Assembly (NCBI RefSeq): GCF_016756745.1
Contig: NZ_JAESIH010000065.1
Location: 1 to 57,321 of the forward strand
Length of the DNA stretch: 57,321 bases
From: Aminivibrio sp.
GTDB lineage: Bacteria; Synergistota; Synergistia; Synergistales; Aminobacteriaceae
Direction of reading: 5' to 3'
Below the pieces are notes generated by a model. That model was not told the DNA's origin, made no database searches, and saw only the letters and a program-made list of their open reading frames with translations. A program made the position numbers and the translations under genes. This document shows, piece by piece, positions 18,901 through 26,976 of this stretch (position 1 is its first letter; the number at the start of each line of letters is the position of its first letter).

Positions 18901-21817
18901 GGGCCAATCGGGACTCTGGGGGTACGCTATATCCGGAGATCTCCCGATCGTGCTTCTGCGCATAGCCGATCCGGCCAATATCGACCTTGTGCGCCAGCTT
19001 GTGCAAGCTCATGCGTACTGGCGCCTCAAGGGGCTGGCCGTCGATCTCGTGATCTGGAACGAGGACCAGGGGGGGTACCGGCAGCTTCTTCACGACAGCA
19101 TCATGGGATTTATCTCCTCGGTTGTCGGAGTAAGTTTTGCCGATAGGCCGGGCGGTATCTTCGTCCGGATTGCGGAGCAGATCGCGGAGGAAGACCGCGT
19201 CCTATTCCAGACGGTCGCACGCGTCATTGTCTCCGACGCCTGGGGAACTCTGGAGGAGCAGATCGACGGCCGAACTTCCGCGAACGTTTCGGTCCCCCTC
19301 TTTGTTCCCGTTCGCCCCCCTCTTCCCGAACACCTTCCGCCGGTTCCGTCCCCGCGCAGCGATCTCTCGTTCTGCAACGGACTGGGCGGATTCACTCCCG
19401 ACGGGCGCGAGTACGTCATCACGACCGCCCGCGGACTGCTGACCCCGGCGCCATGGGTAAACGTCCTGGCCAATCCGGATTTCGGAAGCGTCGTCACCGA
19501 GAACGGTTCCGCCTGCACGTGGAGCGAAAACGCCCACGAATTCCGCATCACTCCATGGGAGAACAATCCTGTGAGCGCTTCGGGCGGCGAGGCGTTCTAT
19601 CTTCGCGACGAGGAACGCGGACACTTCTGGTCGCCCGCTCCGTTCCCGTGCCGGCGATCGACTCCGTACGTCACCCGGCACGGATTCGGCTACAGCGTCT
19701 TCGAGCATACGGAGCGCGATATCCGTTCCGAACTGTGGATGTACGTTGCCCTGGACGCGCCGGTCAAGTTCTTCGTGCTCAGGGTACGCAACCTCTCGGA
19801 GCATCCCCGCCGCCTCTCCGCCACAGGGTATATCGAGTGGGTGCTGGGCGATCTTCGTCCAAAATCGAATATGCACGTAATCACGAAGTTCGAACCGAGC
19901 AGCGGCGCGCTCTTCGCGCGCAATCCGTACAATACGGAGTTTCCCGGCAGAACAGCTTTCTTCGACGTGGACGAGCCGCTGCGGAGCGTCACCGGAAGCC
20001 GGACCGAGTTCCTTGGACGCAACGGCACGGTGAGCGCCCCGGCCGCCATGAAGCGCGTCGGTCTCTCAGGCAGGACCGGGGCGGCTCTGGATCCCTGCGC
20101 CGCGATTCAGGTCCGGTTCGATCTGGCCGCCGGACAGGAGCGCGAAATAATCTTCAGGCTCGGGGCGGGCAAAGACGCCGACGAGGCAACCAGGCTGGTT
20201 GCCCGTTTCAAGGGAACAACCACCGCCGATGAAGCTCTTGACGCCGTCCGGCAGTACTGGACGCGCACCCTCGGCGTGATCAGCGCCGAAACGCCCGACC
20301 GTTCCCTGGACATTCTGTTCAACGGCTGGCTCCTGTACCAGACTCTGGCGTGCCGCATGCGGGCGCGAAACGCGACATACCAGTCGGGAGGGGCCTTCGG
20401 TTTTCGCGACCAACTGCAGGATGCTATGGCGCTAGTTTATGCAGAACCCCGCCTTGTTCGCGATCATCTGCTCCTGTGCGCGTCTCGTCAGTTCCCCGAA
20501 GGGGATGTGCAGCACTGGTGGCATCCGCCGACCGGGCGCGGGGTACGGACCCGCTGTTCCGACGACTATCTCTGGCTTCCACTGTCAACGTCCCGATACG
20601 TCGCCGTGACAGGAGACGTCGGGGTGCTGGACGAAACCGTCAGTTTCCTACAAGGCCGTCCGCTCAACGCTGAAGAAGAGTCCTATTACGACCTGCCCGG
20701 TCGTTCCGAAGAGACAGCGAGCCTCTACAAACACTGTATTCTGGCCATAGAGAAAGGACTTGCGTTCGGTGAGCGGGGGTTACCGCTCATGGGCTCCGGC
20801 GACTGGAACGATGGTATGGACAAGGTAGGGGCCCAGGGGAAGGGCGAGAGCGTGTGGCTTGGGTTTTTCCTCTACGAAGTGCTTTCGCGTTTCGCGGGGC
20901 TTGCCCGCACTTATGGCGACGCATTGTCCGCCGAACGGTGCGAACGGGAAGCTGCTGCCCTGCGTCTCAATATAGAGAAAAGCGGATGGGACGGAGAATG
21001 GTATCGGCGCGCCTACTTCGACGACGGCACTCCTCTCGGATCGGCGGAAAACAGCGAGTGTCGAATCGATTCGATCTCCCAGAGCTGGTCGGTTCTGTCC
21101 GGGGCGGGGGATCCTGACCGCTCGCTCATGGCCATGGAAGCGGTGGATAGGCACCTTGTCCGCAGGGAACACCGTCTGGTTCAACTGCTGGACCCGCCTT
21201 TCGATACTTCGGAGCCTAATCCAGGCTATATTAAGGGGTACGTTCCCGGCGTACGGGAGAACGGAGGCCAGTACACCCACGCCGCTGTCTGGGTCGCGAT
21301 GGCCTTCGCCCGTCTGGGAGATGCGCGCCGCGCGTGGGATATTTTCTCGATGATCAATCCGGTAAACCACGGTCGGACACCCGGCGAGGTAGCTATCTAT
21401 AAAGTGGAACCGTATGTCGTCGCGGCAGATGTGTACGCCGCTCCGCAGCATGCGGGGCGCGGCGGATGGACATGGTACACGGGATCAGCGGCATGGATGT
21501 ACCGTTTGATCGTGGAGTCGCTTTTGGGACTCGTGCTCGAAGGGGATACGCTTCGCTTCGTTCCGTGTCTTCCTCCCGAGTGGGAGGAATGCACGATACA
21601 CTACCGGCATCTGGATACGGTCTATCATATCAGGATGCTGCAAAACACCGCCGTTCGCGAGGGGGCCCTCTCTTCCCCCTTTGGTACGACTCACCATGAA
21701 AACGCGGCACTGCAGGTCACTGTAGATGGCGCCGAGCGGAGCGGCGGTATCGTGCCGCTCGTGAACGACCGGCGCGAACATGCGGTGGAAGTGCGGTTCC
21801 CGGCTGCGAACCGTTAG
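12977..21817 (+). CDS. ndvB: Cyclic beta-1,2-glucan synthase (NdvB/ChvB/Cgs family)
   Basis: A single 2946-residue reading frame, slightly longer than the rhizobial and Brucella enzymes (about 2830-2870). ATG 12977 follows AAGGAG. Domains in order: N-terminal cytosolic region; membrane helices near residues 435-500; a GT84 glycosyltransferase domain with DTDTQLPRD near residue 657 and RHRWIRGDWQIAQW near 805; further membrane helices near 850-890 and 975-1010; a glucoamylase-like central region; then tandem carbohydrate-binding and GH94 phosphorylase-like modules with GSGDWNDGMDKVG near 2607, where the catalytic aspartate lies, and WTWYTGSAAWMYR near 2835. Known role: initiates, elongates and cyclises beta-1,2-glucan from UDP-glucose, regulating chain length by phosphorolysis, on the inner membrane. 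No exporter (NdvA) is adjacent. Repeat elements flank the gene on both sides. Confidence 0.93.
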   Translation: MDFKYLWKKISSYMSMRDLHASCARDAEEDSSVNDGDGNQLFRRAQETSFGAELLSADQMERHGKILAHRHRVKSGHPRDSLLPMLDGNEKLLREAYAQLADDAEAGRRIVPAGEWLLDNFHLIEDQIRTARRHLPKGYSRELPYLTGVSPEEFPRVYDIARETISHSDGRVDPENLVRFVESYLSVTPLKLGELWAIPIMLRLALIDNLRQVADRILAARAYHNLAEYWADQMIDVASQDPKNLILPIADMARSDPPMDVSFVAELTRRLQGRGAALALPLTWMEQQLSESGLTIEQCVRSENQRQTVDQASISNIIGSLRFLGAMDWPEFVEKMSIVEHVLTEDPAGIYRRMDFTTRDRYRHVVERIAKNSPFSEIDVARTAIRLAREGAAERGVGDKTAHVGFYLIDEGTARLERESGVRFSPACGAAGLCRRYPLTIYLGSILLLSAALSGGLAAKTFLDGTATGAAILLGLLSLLCAGHLSIALVNLLATLMSLPRLLPRMDLSKGIPAELLTLAVTPTMLSSVSNVEDLVAAMEVRFLANRDDHILFGLLTDFRDAAEETSPEDAFLLETAREKIEALNKKYRRSEGDIFFLFHRPRRWNPQEGVWMGYERKRGKLAALNAFLRGGGEEAFSLVVGETAVLSGVKYVITLDTDTQLPRDSARQFVSAMAHPLNQPRYDEERRRVTSGYGILQPRVAASIIGTNRSRYARLWASELGIDPYTRAVSDVYQDLFGEGSFIGKGIYDVDAFEQALRGRFPENRILSHDLLEGCYARAGLLSDVQLYEEYPSRYEADVSRRHRWIRGDWQIAQWIMPYVPEADGRLRKNPLSMLSRWKIFDNLRRSLMAPALMLLLAAGWFLTPSPLFWTMTAAGVILVPSLISSALNLFSKPDDVTPRQHFAAALDLTARGFARDAFTFICLPYEAFFSVDAIMRTLIRMAVTKRPMLEWNPSGDPGRAGRKDLIESYRTMWIAPVMAAVVFFAAVAAGGRALFIAAGPVLTLWCASPAVAWWTSRPLTRRRTLPTEEQRGFLRRIARKTWSFFETFVGREDNWLPPDNYQEIPVEVIAHRTSPTNMGIALLANLSAFDFGYISAGRLLERTARTLHTMEGLERYRGHFYNWYDTRDLKPLTPLYVSTVDSGNLAGHLLTLQRGMLELPDQKIIDPRFFDGLNDTLEIIAEAAEEPSGSDAPPWLSRLRLDMESVLSSRPRTPAALRGSLERLGESAAAALSEENDRDAANHRVLWLQAFSSQCRDALDELTFLLPWAMNSSFGNILEGPSDLDSLPTLRELAAMEEKILPSIELRRAACSSEERDELDTLESLLAESGKRALERMEAIEEIVRLCDELARMEYGFLYDQTRHLLTIGYNVDERRPDEGSYDLLASEARFATFVAISQGQLPQESWFALGRRLTVAGGLPTLLSWSGSMFEYLMPLLVMPTYEHTLLDETYKAVVARQIKHGKMRNVPWGISESGYNAFDVHLNYQYRAFGVPGLGIQRGLAEDLVIAPYASMLALMVAPEEACSNLERLSAEGFESRFGFYEAIDYTPSRLQRNQTSATVRSFMTHHQGMGLLSLANLLLDRSIQRRFESNPLFQAALLLLQEQIPKATSFYVDAIERFESRTVSGIPETTIRIFRTPDTPSPEVQMLSNGRYHVAITASGGGYTRWKELAVTRWREDPTRDNWGAFCYIRDTESGDFWSNTYQPTLKRPEQYEAIFSEERAEFRVRNHGYDIYTEIAVSTEDDIELRRLRITNRASVRREVEVTSYAEVVLAPPAADALHPAFSNLFVQTEILRGERAILCTRRPRVDGEETPWMLHMMTVRGASAGEASYETDRMKFIGYGNSVENPQALERSDGNRPEPLSNSEGSVLDPIVAIRCRIALDPEESVTVNIVSGIGETRKQSMDMIGKYQDRRLADRVFDLAWTHGQVLLRQLNVSEAEAGLYARLAGSILYANAAFRAEQSLLVKNRRGQSGLWGYAISGDLPIVLLRIADPANIDLVRQLVQAHAYWRLKGLAVDLVIWNEDQGGYRQLLHDSIMGFISSVVGVSFADRPGGIFVRIAEQIAEEDRVLFQTVARVIVSDAWGTLEEQIDGRTSANVSVPLFVPVRPPLPEHLPPVPSPRSDLSFCNGLGGFTPDGREYVITTARGLLTPAPWVNVLANPDFGSVVTENGSACTWSENAHEFRITPWENNPVSASGGEAFYLRDEERGHFWSPAPFPCRRSTPYVTRHGFGYSVFEHTERDIRSELWMYVALDAPVKFFVLRVRNLSEHPRRLSATGYIEWVLGDLRPKSNMHVITKFEPSSGALFARNPYNTEFPGRTAFFDVDEPLRSVTGSRTEFLGRNGTVSAPAAMKRVGLSGRTGAALDPCAAIQVRFDLAAGQEREIIFRLGAGKDADEATRLVARFKGTTTADEALDAVRQYWTRTLGVISAETPDRSLDILFNGWLLYQTLACRMRARNATYQSGGAFGFRDQLQDAMALVYAEPRLVRDHLLLCASRQFPEGDVQHWWHPPTGRGVRTRCSDDYLWLPLSTSRYVAVTGDVGVLDETVSFLQGRPLNAEEESYYDLPGRSEETASLYKHCILAIEKGLAFGERGLPLMGSGDWNDGMDKVGAQGKGESVWLGFFLYEVLSRFAGLARTYGDALSAERCEREAAALRLNIEKSGWDGEWYRRAYFDDGTPLGSAENSECRIDSISQSWSVLSGAGDPDRSLMAMEAVDRHLVRREHRLVQLLDPPFDTSEPNPGYIKGYVPGVRENGGQYTHAAVWVAMAFARLGDARRAWDIFSMINPVNHGRTPGEVAIYKVEPYVVAADVYAAPQHAGRGGWTWYTGSAAWMYRLIVESLLGLVLEGDTLRFVPCLPPEWEECTIHYRHLDTVYHIRMLQNTAVREGALSSPFGTTHHENAALQVTVDGAERSGGIVPLVNDRREHAVEVRFPAANR

Positions 21818-22086
21818 AACGCCGCCGGAAAAGTGTCTTGCTGGAATAATTCCATAGGAGAGCAGAGGAAAGGCGCCCATCGTCCAGGTCAGGCGTTTCC
21901 GGCGTGCCGCCTTTTCCTCGTTGATCTTCAGTCCGAGTCCGCGATAGTCTCTTCGGTCGGACATGGTAATTTTCGGCCTCCGCCACAGCGCCCGTCTGTT
22001 CGGGAGCCATGAATAATCAATCTCATTGCTTTCAGAAGAGAAACACGACTTCCTGGAGAAACGCCCGGAGACGCGAAACAGATAAC
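21818..22086. other. Intergenic stretch with a short segment shared with the 28.6 kb region
   Basis: No credible gene. On the minus strand positions about 21890-22000 carry RGLGLKINEEKA-like coding potential, and about 80 bp here (ending CGGCCTCCGCC on the plus strand) match 28635-28718 with a few differences and one small indel. Probably two remnants of the same lost sequence. Confidence 0.45.
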
Positions 22087-22272
22087 CCTAAATCCGCAAA
22101 TTTTTCAGGCAGAGGGAATGTCGCCGGGCATAAGGTGAATTCGCCCCGCCAGGGGCGAAGAGATTATCCCCTGGGGGACAGCGCCCGGGGGGTGCAGTTG
22201 TCAAGGACGACAATCTGCACCCCCCGTCCAAGCGTTCCCCGGTGACACTCCCCGCTGGGGTGCGGATTTAGG
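22087..22272 (+). repeat. CCTAAATCC-TIR element, copy C (186 bp) with 5-bp target duplication
   Basis: Ends CCTAAATCCGCA and TGCGGATTTAGG. Direct repeats ATAAC at 22082-22086 and 22273-22277. The interior has the GGTGAATTCGCC...GGGGCGAAGAGATTATCCCC module and the GGTGCAGTTGTC...GACAATCTGCACC hairpin but lacks the GAAACCGACA palindrome present in copies A, B, D, E and H. Confidence 0.9.
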
Positions 22273-22291
22273 ATAACATCCTGCGCCTCCC

Positions 22292-22353
22292 GGACTGAAC
22301 AAACGAAGGGCGGAGGGAGCAAACGCTCCCTCCGCCCTTCGTTTGTTCAGTCC
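22292..22353. terminator. Very strong terminator of the orotate-type operon
   Basis: A perfect 29-bp stem (arms 22292-22320 and 22325-22353) with a 4-nt AAAC loop, starting 4 bp after the transporter stop codon on the minus strand. Confidence 0.82.
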
Positions 22354-22356
22354 TGT

Positions 22357-23817
22357 CTACGCCTTCGCGAAGAAGCGGTTCAGACGTTCTTCTTCTTCGC
22401 CCTTCGTCATCATGGAGATCAGGACGACGAGCAGCAGGTTTGCGAAGAAGGCCCAGAGAAATCCAGGATACCCCATCGGCGCGATCTTCATCACCCTGGT
22501 GTAGAAGAGAATCAGGATGCCGACCGTCATGCCGGCGGTCACCCCGGCACGGTTGCACTTGCGCCAGTAGAGCCCGAGGATAAAAGCGGGTGCAAGCTGC
22601 GCCAGCCCGGTGTAGGCCACGTCGATGACGACGCTGACGAGGGCCTGCGGCGGCCGCAGCGCGATGCCGACCCCCAGAAGGACGATGAACACGGTCAGGA
22701 TACGGGATATTCTGAGGTTCTGCCCTTCCTCCATCTTTCCCTTGAAGAGCTTGTAGATGTCCTGCGAGAAGAGCTGCGAGCTGACCAGGATCATGGAGTT
22801 GATCGTTGAAAGGCCCGCAGCCAGCGACGCCGCGATGATGACTGACGCGACGAACCAGTTGGTGTACTTGTTCATCAGCATGGGAAGCACCGTGTCGGGA
22901 ACGACCTGCCCGGTGAGCAACACATGGCCGGAGAGGCCGATGAAGAGCGTGGCGGTGGCGTAAATCACGATCTGCGACAGGGGGATGCTCATCGCGGAGT
23001 TCGCGATCGCCTTTGCGTCCTTCGCCATCAGCGAGCGCATCCAGACGTGGGGGCAAAGCCAGATGCCGAAAGGCAGCACGATAAACTGCATCATCCAGTT
23101 CTTGTCGTTGTAGAGCCCCTTGGGTCCGGGCCGGGAGAGCAGTTCCGGCGATTTTTCGGCAACTGCGGTGAACAGCTTGACAATGCCGCCCGACGGCCCG
23201 ACGGCGATCCATGCGGCAATGACGATGCCGACAATTAGAATTACCGCTTGGATGGCGTCGGTCAGCACCACGCTTTTGGCGCCTCCGATAACGACATAGA
23301 GAAGCGAGAAAAAGGCGATGATAGCAAGTCCAGCGATATAGGGCACCTCGCCGCGCGTGATCACATCTATGGCGCGGGCGCTTCCCACATACTGCATGGC
23401 GAGGAAGACAACAGTCATCAGGGCCGAGATCGCTGCGGACCAGACTTTCAGGAAGCGGCTGTCGAACCTGTCTTCAAAGTAGTCTCCTATGGTCATATAG
23501 CCGTACTTCCTGCCGAGCCCGTTGATTTTCGAACCGAAGTAGATCACCATCAGGGCGCACCACCCCTGGGAGAGTACGAGCACGATAAATCCGACGCCGT
23601 GCAGATAGTACATGCCGGGGGCGCCCAGGAAGGCGAAGGTGCTCTGCATGGCGGCGATCATCGTCAGGGGGAGAAGCACGGAGCTGACGCCTCGGTTGGC
23701 GAGGAAGAAACCCTCGACGTTCTTTACACTCTGCGACCTCACGCTGTAGAGCGTCACACCGAGAAGGATGAACAGGTACGCGACAATGACAATAAAACTC
23801 TGCATTCCTATGCTCAT
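22357..23817 (-). CDS. Sodium:solute symporter (SSS family)
   Basis: A 486-residue protein with about 13 hydrophobic segments and SSS-family features (VRSQSVKNVEGFFLANRG near the N-terminus; NSAMSIPLSQIVIYATATLF centrally). These carriers couple sodium entry to uptake of organic solutes; PanF and related permeases are the nearest familiar type. ATG 23817 abuts the stop of the small membrane gene and follows GAGGAGGG; an internal ATG at 23805 is possible. It is the last gene of the operon that also encodes PyrD, PyrK, dihydroorotase and an N-carbamoyl amino acid hydrolase, so orotate, dihydroorotate or a hydantoin-like substrate is inferred. A broken second copy of its 5' end lies at 31.0-31.2 kb. 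Confidence 0.88.
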   Translation of the reverse strand: MSIGMQSFIVIVAYLFILLGVTLYSVRSQSVKNVEGFFLANRGVSSVLLPLTMIAAMQSTFAFLGAPGMYYLHGVGFIVLVLSQGWCALMVIYFGSKINGLGRKYGYMTIGDYFEDRFDSRFLKVWSAAISALMTVVFLAMQYVGSARAIDVITRGEVPYIAGLAIIAFFSLLYVVIGGAKSVVLTDAIQAVILIVGIVIAAWIAVGPSGGIVKLFTAVAEKSPELLSRPGPKGLYNDKNWMMQFIVLPFGIWLCPHVWMRSLMAKDAKAIANSAMSIPLSQIVIYATATLFIGLSGHVLLTGQVVPDTVLPMLMNKYTNWFVASVIIAASLAAGLSTINSMILVSSQLFSQDIYKLFKGKMEEGQNLRISRILTVFIVLLGVGIALRPPQALVSVVIDVAYTGLAQLAPAFILGLYWRKCNRAGVTAGMTVGILILFYTRVMKIAPMGYPGFLWAFFANLLLVVLISMMTKGEEEERLNRFFAKA

Positions 23818-24033
23818 TTACTTTCCCTCCTCTTTTTTCCGCTGCTCGGCAAGCCAGCTTTTGGTCACCCGGGACAAAAAGACAAAGTTGACGACAACAA
23901 GAATCCACCAGTAAAAAAGCGGGAACGGAAGCCAGCCGAAGAGATACGGTTCCGGCCGGGCAGTGAAGGGAAACGGCAGTGCGGCGGCGCAGAGAAGCAC
24001 CAGAAAGATCCAGAATACCTTCTTGTTGCTCAT
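23818..24033 (-). CDS. Small two-helix membrane protein, DUF3311-like partner of the symporter
   Basis: A 71-residue protein with two membrane helices (VFWIFLVLLCAAALPFPF and LFYWWILVVVNFVFLS) and a short charged tail ending KKEEGK. Genes of this size and layout commonly sit directly upstream of SSS transporter genes; the stop codon here touches the transporter start codon. Assigned to the DUF3311-like group by size, topology and position. Presumably an accessory subunit; function unproven. Confidence 0.7.
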   Translation of the reverse strand: MSNKKVFWIFLVLLCAAALPFPFTARPEPYLFGWLPFPLFYWWILVVVNFVFLSRVTKSWLAEQRKKEEGK

Positions 24034-24090
24034 ATCGTTACCTCCTTATGCGACTCTCCCCGGCGACTGCCGGGGTTTCCGACTGAACGC

Positions 24091-25014
24091 CTACGCGATG
24101 ATACTTCCGATGAACTCCGAGACGGAGGCGATTTCCTGCGTGTGCAGATACGAGGCGATCCCGTCGACGATACGTTCCATGATGGCCGGATCGGAGAAGT
24201 TCGCTGACCCCACCTGAACGGCGGTCGCCCCGGCCATCAGGTATTCGAGCGCGTCCTTCGCCGTGCAGATGCCGCCCGAGGCGAGCACAGGCAGCGACAC
24301 GGCCCGCGACACGTTGAAGACATGGCGCATCGTGAGCGGCTTGATCGCCGGGCCGGAAACGCCCCCGTACGTGTTTCCGAGGACGGGTCTGCGCGTCCGC
24401 AGATCAACAACCATGCCGATATACGTATTGGCGACGGTCAATGCGTCGGCTCCTCCGTCGGCAGCTGCTTTCGCGATTTCCACGATATCGGTGACGTTGG
24501 GGGTCAGTTTGACGATCACGGGACGCGCCGAACGAACCTCGCGCCGGACGCTCTCCGTGACCTTCCGTGTATCGTCGGGGGACATACCGAACGCCCGCCC
24601 GCCGCATTCGAGATTCGGACAGGAGACGTTGATCTCGTAAGCAGCAATGCCTTCCGCCCGCTCCAGAAGCGCGACAGACCTCCCGAAATCGTCGAGCATG
24701 GTATTTGAGATGCTCACGATCAACGGCACGTCAAAATTCCTCATCTCGGGGAGTTTCCGCTCGATGAACTCCCGCACGCCCGCGTTCTGGATACCGACTG
24801 CGTTGATGACGCCCGAACGAACCTCCGTGATACGCGGCGGCGGATTGCCCTGCCTGGGGTTTTGCGTCACGCTCTTCGCGACAACCGCGCCGATCCTGGA
24901 GAAATCGACATGCTCTCCGTACGGGGCGGTACCGAACGTCCCCGAACCATTCATGACCGGATTCCGCAGTACGAGAGAACCTATTTTCACCGACATATCC
25001 ACGGCACTGTTCAC
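24091..25014 (-). CDS. pyrD: Dihydroorotate dehydrogenase, class 1B catalytic subunit
   Basis: A 307-residue FMN enzyme. The start is GTG 25014, which overlaps the pyrK stop by 4 bp and follows AAGGAGG; ATG 24996 is an internal alternative. Family marks: KIGSLVLRNPVMNGSGTFG near the N-terminus, NISNTM-like VSISNTM, EINVSCPNLECGG with the catalytic-loop cysteine, and VKLTPNVTDI. Class 1B enzymes work with PyrK and couple dihydroorotate/orotate to NAD(H), a reversible reaction that can run toward dihydroorotate in orotate-fermenting anaerobes. It is cotranscribed with dihydroorotase and a carbamoyl hydrolase rather than with pyrB, pyrE, pyrF or carAB, which argues for a catabolic role. Confidence 0.92.
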   Translation of the reverse strand: MNSAVDMSVKIGSLVLRNPVMNGSGTFGTAPYGEHVDFSRIGAVVAKSVTQNPRQGNPPPRITEVRSGVINAVGIQNAGVREFIERKLPEMRNFDVPLIVSISNTMLDDFGRSVALLERAEGIAAYEINVSCPNLECGGRAFGMSPDDTRKVTESVRREVRSARPVIVKLTPNVTDIVEIAKAAADGGADALTVANTYIGMVVDLRTRRPVLGNTYGGVSGPAIKPLTMRHVFNVSRAVSLPVLASGGICTAKDALEYLMAGATAVQVGSANFSDPAIMERIVDGIASYLHTQEIASVSEFIGSIIA

Positions 25015-25751
25015 ACAATCACCTCCTTCACATTGAAACATGGCCCGTCGTGACAGACACGCTTGTACCCCTCGACGGTGTTCACCCCACACCCGTAGCA
25101 GGCCCCCAGGCCGCACCCCATCCGCTCCTCCAGCGTTGCAAATGCCTCGACGTCCATCTTCTGGAGCATGCGGATCAACCGCTTCGAGCCGCATGTGTAG
25201 ACCACGTCCGGCTTTTCTTGGGCAAGAATCCGCTCGACGTTTTCGGGAGCGCTGCTCCCGTCGCCATCGAAGAGCTTATAGAGCCTCTTCGAAAACCCTT
25301 CGACACCTCCGTCGACCAGATCGGCGTTCTTGTCCTTGAAGCTTCCTACGGTGACGACCTCTCGCCCCTTTTTTGCAAGCGTTTCGCCCAGAAAGACCAG
25401 CGACGCCAGTCCGACCCCCCGGGCAAGCAGCAGCGCACGCGTCTTTTCAGAGACCGAGAAGGCGTTTCCTTTCGGCCCCAGAACGTCGATCCCCGCTCCG
25501 GCCTCGAGCGAGGCGAAAAGATGGGTCCCCTCGCCGACAATCTTGTACATCACCTGCACCAGATTTCCGTCCAGCCGGTAGAACGTAAACGGCCGCCGCA
25601 GCAGCATCCCCTCCTTCAGCGCATCCGGAGCGGAAACGCTCAGGAACTGACCCGGACGGGCATCCCGGAGGGAATCCGCCCGAAAGGCCATCAGCATGTA
25701 GCCGGGTTTCACCTCGTAGTTGTACAGGAGCTTCGTCCTTTCAACCCTCAT
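25011..25751 (-). CDS. pyrK: Dihydroorotate dehydrogenase electron transfer subunit
   Basis: A 246-residue ferredoxin-reductase-type protein: N-terminal FAD domain (RRPFTFYRLDG near residue 52), NAD-binding middle, and a C-terminal [2Fe-2S] cluster with cysteines in ERMGCGLGACYGCG and RVCHDG (about residues 212-235). It carries electrons between NAD(H) and the FMN of PyrD in a heterotetramer. The start overlaps the end of the dihydroorotase gene by 11 bp and its stop overlaps pyrD by 4 bp, so the three are translationally coupled. Confidence 0.92.
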   Translation of the reverse strand: MRVERTKLLYNYEVKPGYMLMAFRADSLRDARPGQFLSVSAPDALKEGMLLRRPFTFYRLDGNLVQVMYKIVGEGTHLFASLEAGAGIDVLGPKGNAFSVSEKTRALLLARGVGLASLVFLGETLAKKGREVVTVGSFKDKNADLVDGGVEGFSKRLYKLFDGDGSSAPENVERILAQEKPDVVYTCGSKRLIRMLQKMDVEAFATLEERMGCGLGACYGCGVNTVEGYKRVCHDGPCFNVKEVIV

Positions 25752-26976
25752 AGACGATCTCCCCTCCTGAAACGGTATACTTCACCTTTCCCTTGAGCCT
25801 GCTTCCTATAAACGGCGAGTTGCGCGACTTCGACAGCGTGCCGCTCACGGTCCACTCTTCGTCCGTGTCGAAGACGACGATATCCGCCCGTTTCCCCGGT
25901 GCGAGAGTCCCCCTGTCGAAACCGTACAGGCGGGCCGGGTTGAGCGACATTTTCCGGACAAGCTCGGGAAGGGAGAGACGCCCCGGAGCGACGAGATTGG
26001 TCACGGCAAGAGCGAACGCAGTCTCAAGGCCGATGATCCCGCTCATCGCTTTTTCGAGCGGGACGTCCTTCTCGTGCGCGGCGTGGGGCGCGTGGTCGGT
26101 GGCGATACAATCGATCGTTCCGTCGGCCAGCCCCTCGATCAACGCCTGCCTGTCCTCTTCCGTCCGGAGAGGAGGGTTCATCTTCGCATTGGGGCCGAAC
26201 TGCCGCAGCGCATCCTCCGTCAGGCTGAAATGATGCGGTGTGACCTCCGCGAACACGCTCGCCCCGCGGCGCTTGCCCTGCCGGAGAAGCTCCACCGAGG
26301 CGGCGGAACTCAGATGCTGAATATTCACCTTCGCCCCCGTTGCCAGCGCCAATTCGATGTCCCTGGCCACCAGCACGTCCTCCGCGATATGCGGCGACGT
26401 GGCGTTCACTCCGTTTGCCGTGATGAGCGACGGGTCCTCCTCGTGAAAACTGAGCGGGACCATTGCTTCCCTTGCAGCCCGCATGGCCCGCAACACCAGA
26501 CCGGCATCCATCAACGGCTTTCCGTCGTCGGAGAATCCGACCGCTCCAGCGTCGAGCAGTGCCTTCATGTCGACCAGATCCTTCCCGCCGAGTCCGCGGG
26601 TAATCGCCCCGACTGTGAGCACTTCGATCTTCTCCGCCGCCGCCTTGTGCATGAACTCCCGCACCAGCTCGGGGGAGTCCATCGCGGGCGAAGTGTTCGC
26701 CATGCAGACCACGGTGGTGAAACCGCCCGCCGCCGCGCAGAGCGCCCCGGAATGGATATCCTCCTTGTACGTGAAGCCGGGATCGCGGAAGTGACAGTGA
26801 ATATCGACGAAGCCTGGGGCGACGGTCAACCCGCTCGCGTCTACCTTCCGCGCTCCGTCGGGGCAGCGCACATCCGGCCCGATCTCCGCCACCCTGCCGT
26901 CCCGTGTGAGGATGTTGCTCCGTCCGTTCAAACCGCTCGCCGGGTCCACTACATAGCCGTCGGAAATGAAAAGCAT
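25741..26976 (-). CDS. pyrC: Dihydroorotase (class I amidohydrolase)
   Basis: A 411-residue amidohydrolase with the metal motif HCHFRDPG (His60, His62), GGFTTVVCMANT, KMNPPLRTEED and the late IATDHAPH motif with the catalytic aspartate, all typical of class I dihydroorotase rather than hydantoinase. It interconverts dihydroorotate and N-carbamoyl-L-aspartate. ATG 26976 follows AAGGAG; it overlaps the carbamoyl hydrolase gene by 28 bp. In this operon it would open the ring in the degradative direction and hand carbamoyl-aspartate to the next enzyme. Confidence 0.92.
   Translation of the reverse strand: MLFISDGYVVDPASGLNGRSNILTRDGRVAEIGPDVRCPDGARKVDASGLTVAPGFVDIHCHFRDPGFTYKEDIHSGALCAAAGGFTTVVCMANTSPAMDSPELVREFMHKAAAEKIEVLTVGAITRGLGGKDLVDMKALLDAGAVGFSDDGKPLMDAGLVLRAMRAAREAMVPLSFHEEDPSLITANGVNATSPHIAEDVLVARDIELALATGAKVNIQHLSSAASVELLRQGKRRGASVFAEVTPHHFSLTEDALRQFGPNAKMNPPLRTEEDRQALIEGLADGTIDCIATDHAPHAAHEKDVPLEKAMSGIIGLETAFALAVTNLVAPGRLSLPELVRKMSLNPARLYGFDRGTLAPGKRADIVVFDTDEEWTVSGTLSKSRNSPFIGSRLKGKVKYTVSGGEIVYEG

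Noticed and set aside
12585-22272. Cyclic glucan synthase gene as a composite transposon bounded by copies B and C
   Set aside because: Copy C has its own 5-bp duplication and is a complete independent insertion; no shared duplication surrounds the whole interval.
24058-24075. CCCCGGC-GACT-GCCGGGG hairpin between pyrD and the small membrane gene as an operon terminator
   Set aside because: Stem of only seven base pairs and no T run on the minus strand; genes on both sides fit one transcript. It may modulate RNA stability.
23248-24207. Long plus-strand frames opposite the symporter, pyrK/pyrC, cyclic glucan synthase and other large genes
   Set aside because: They are antisense shadows in high-GC DNA with no recognisable domains and no ribosome sites.
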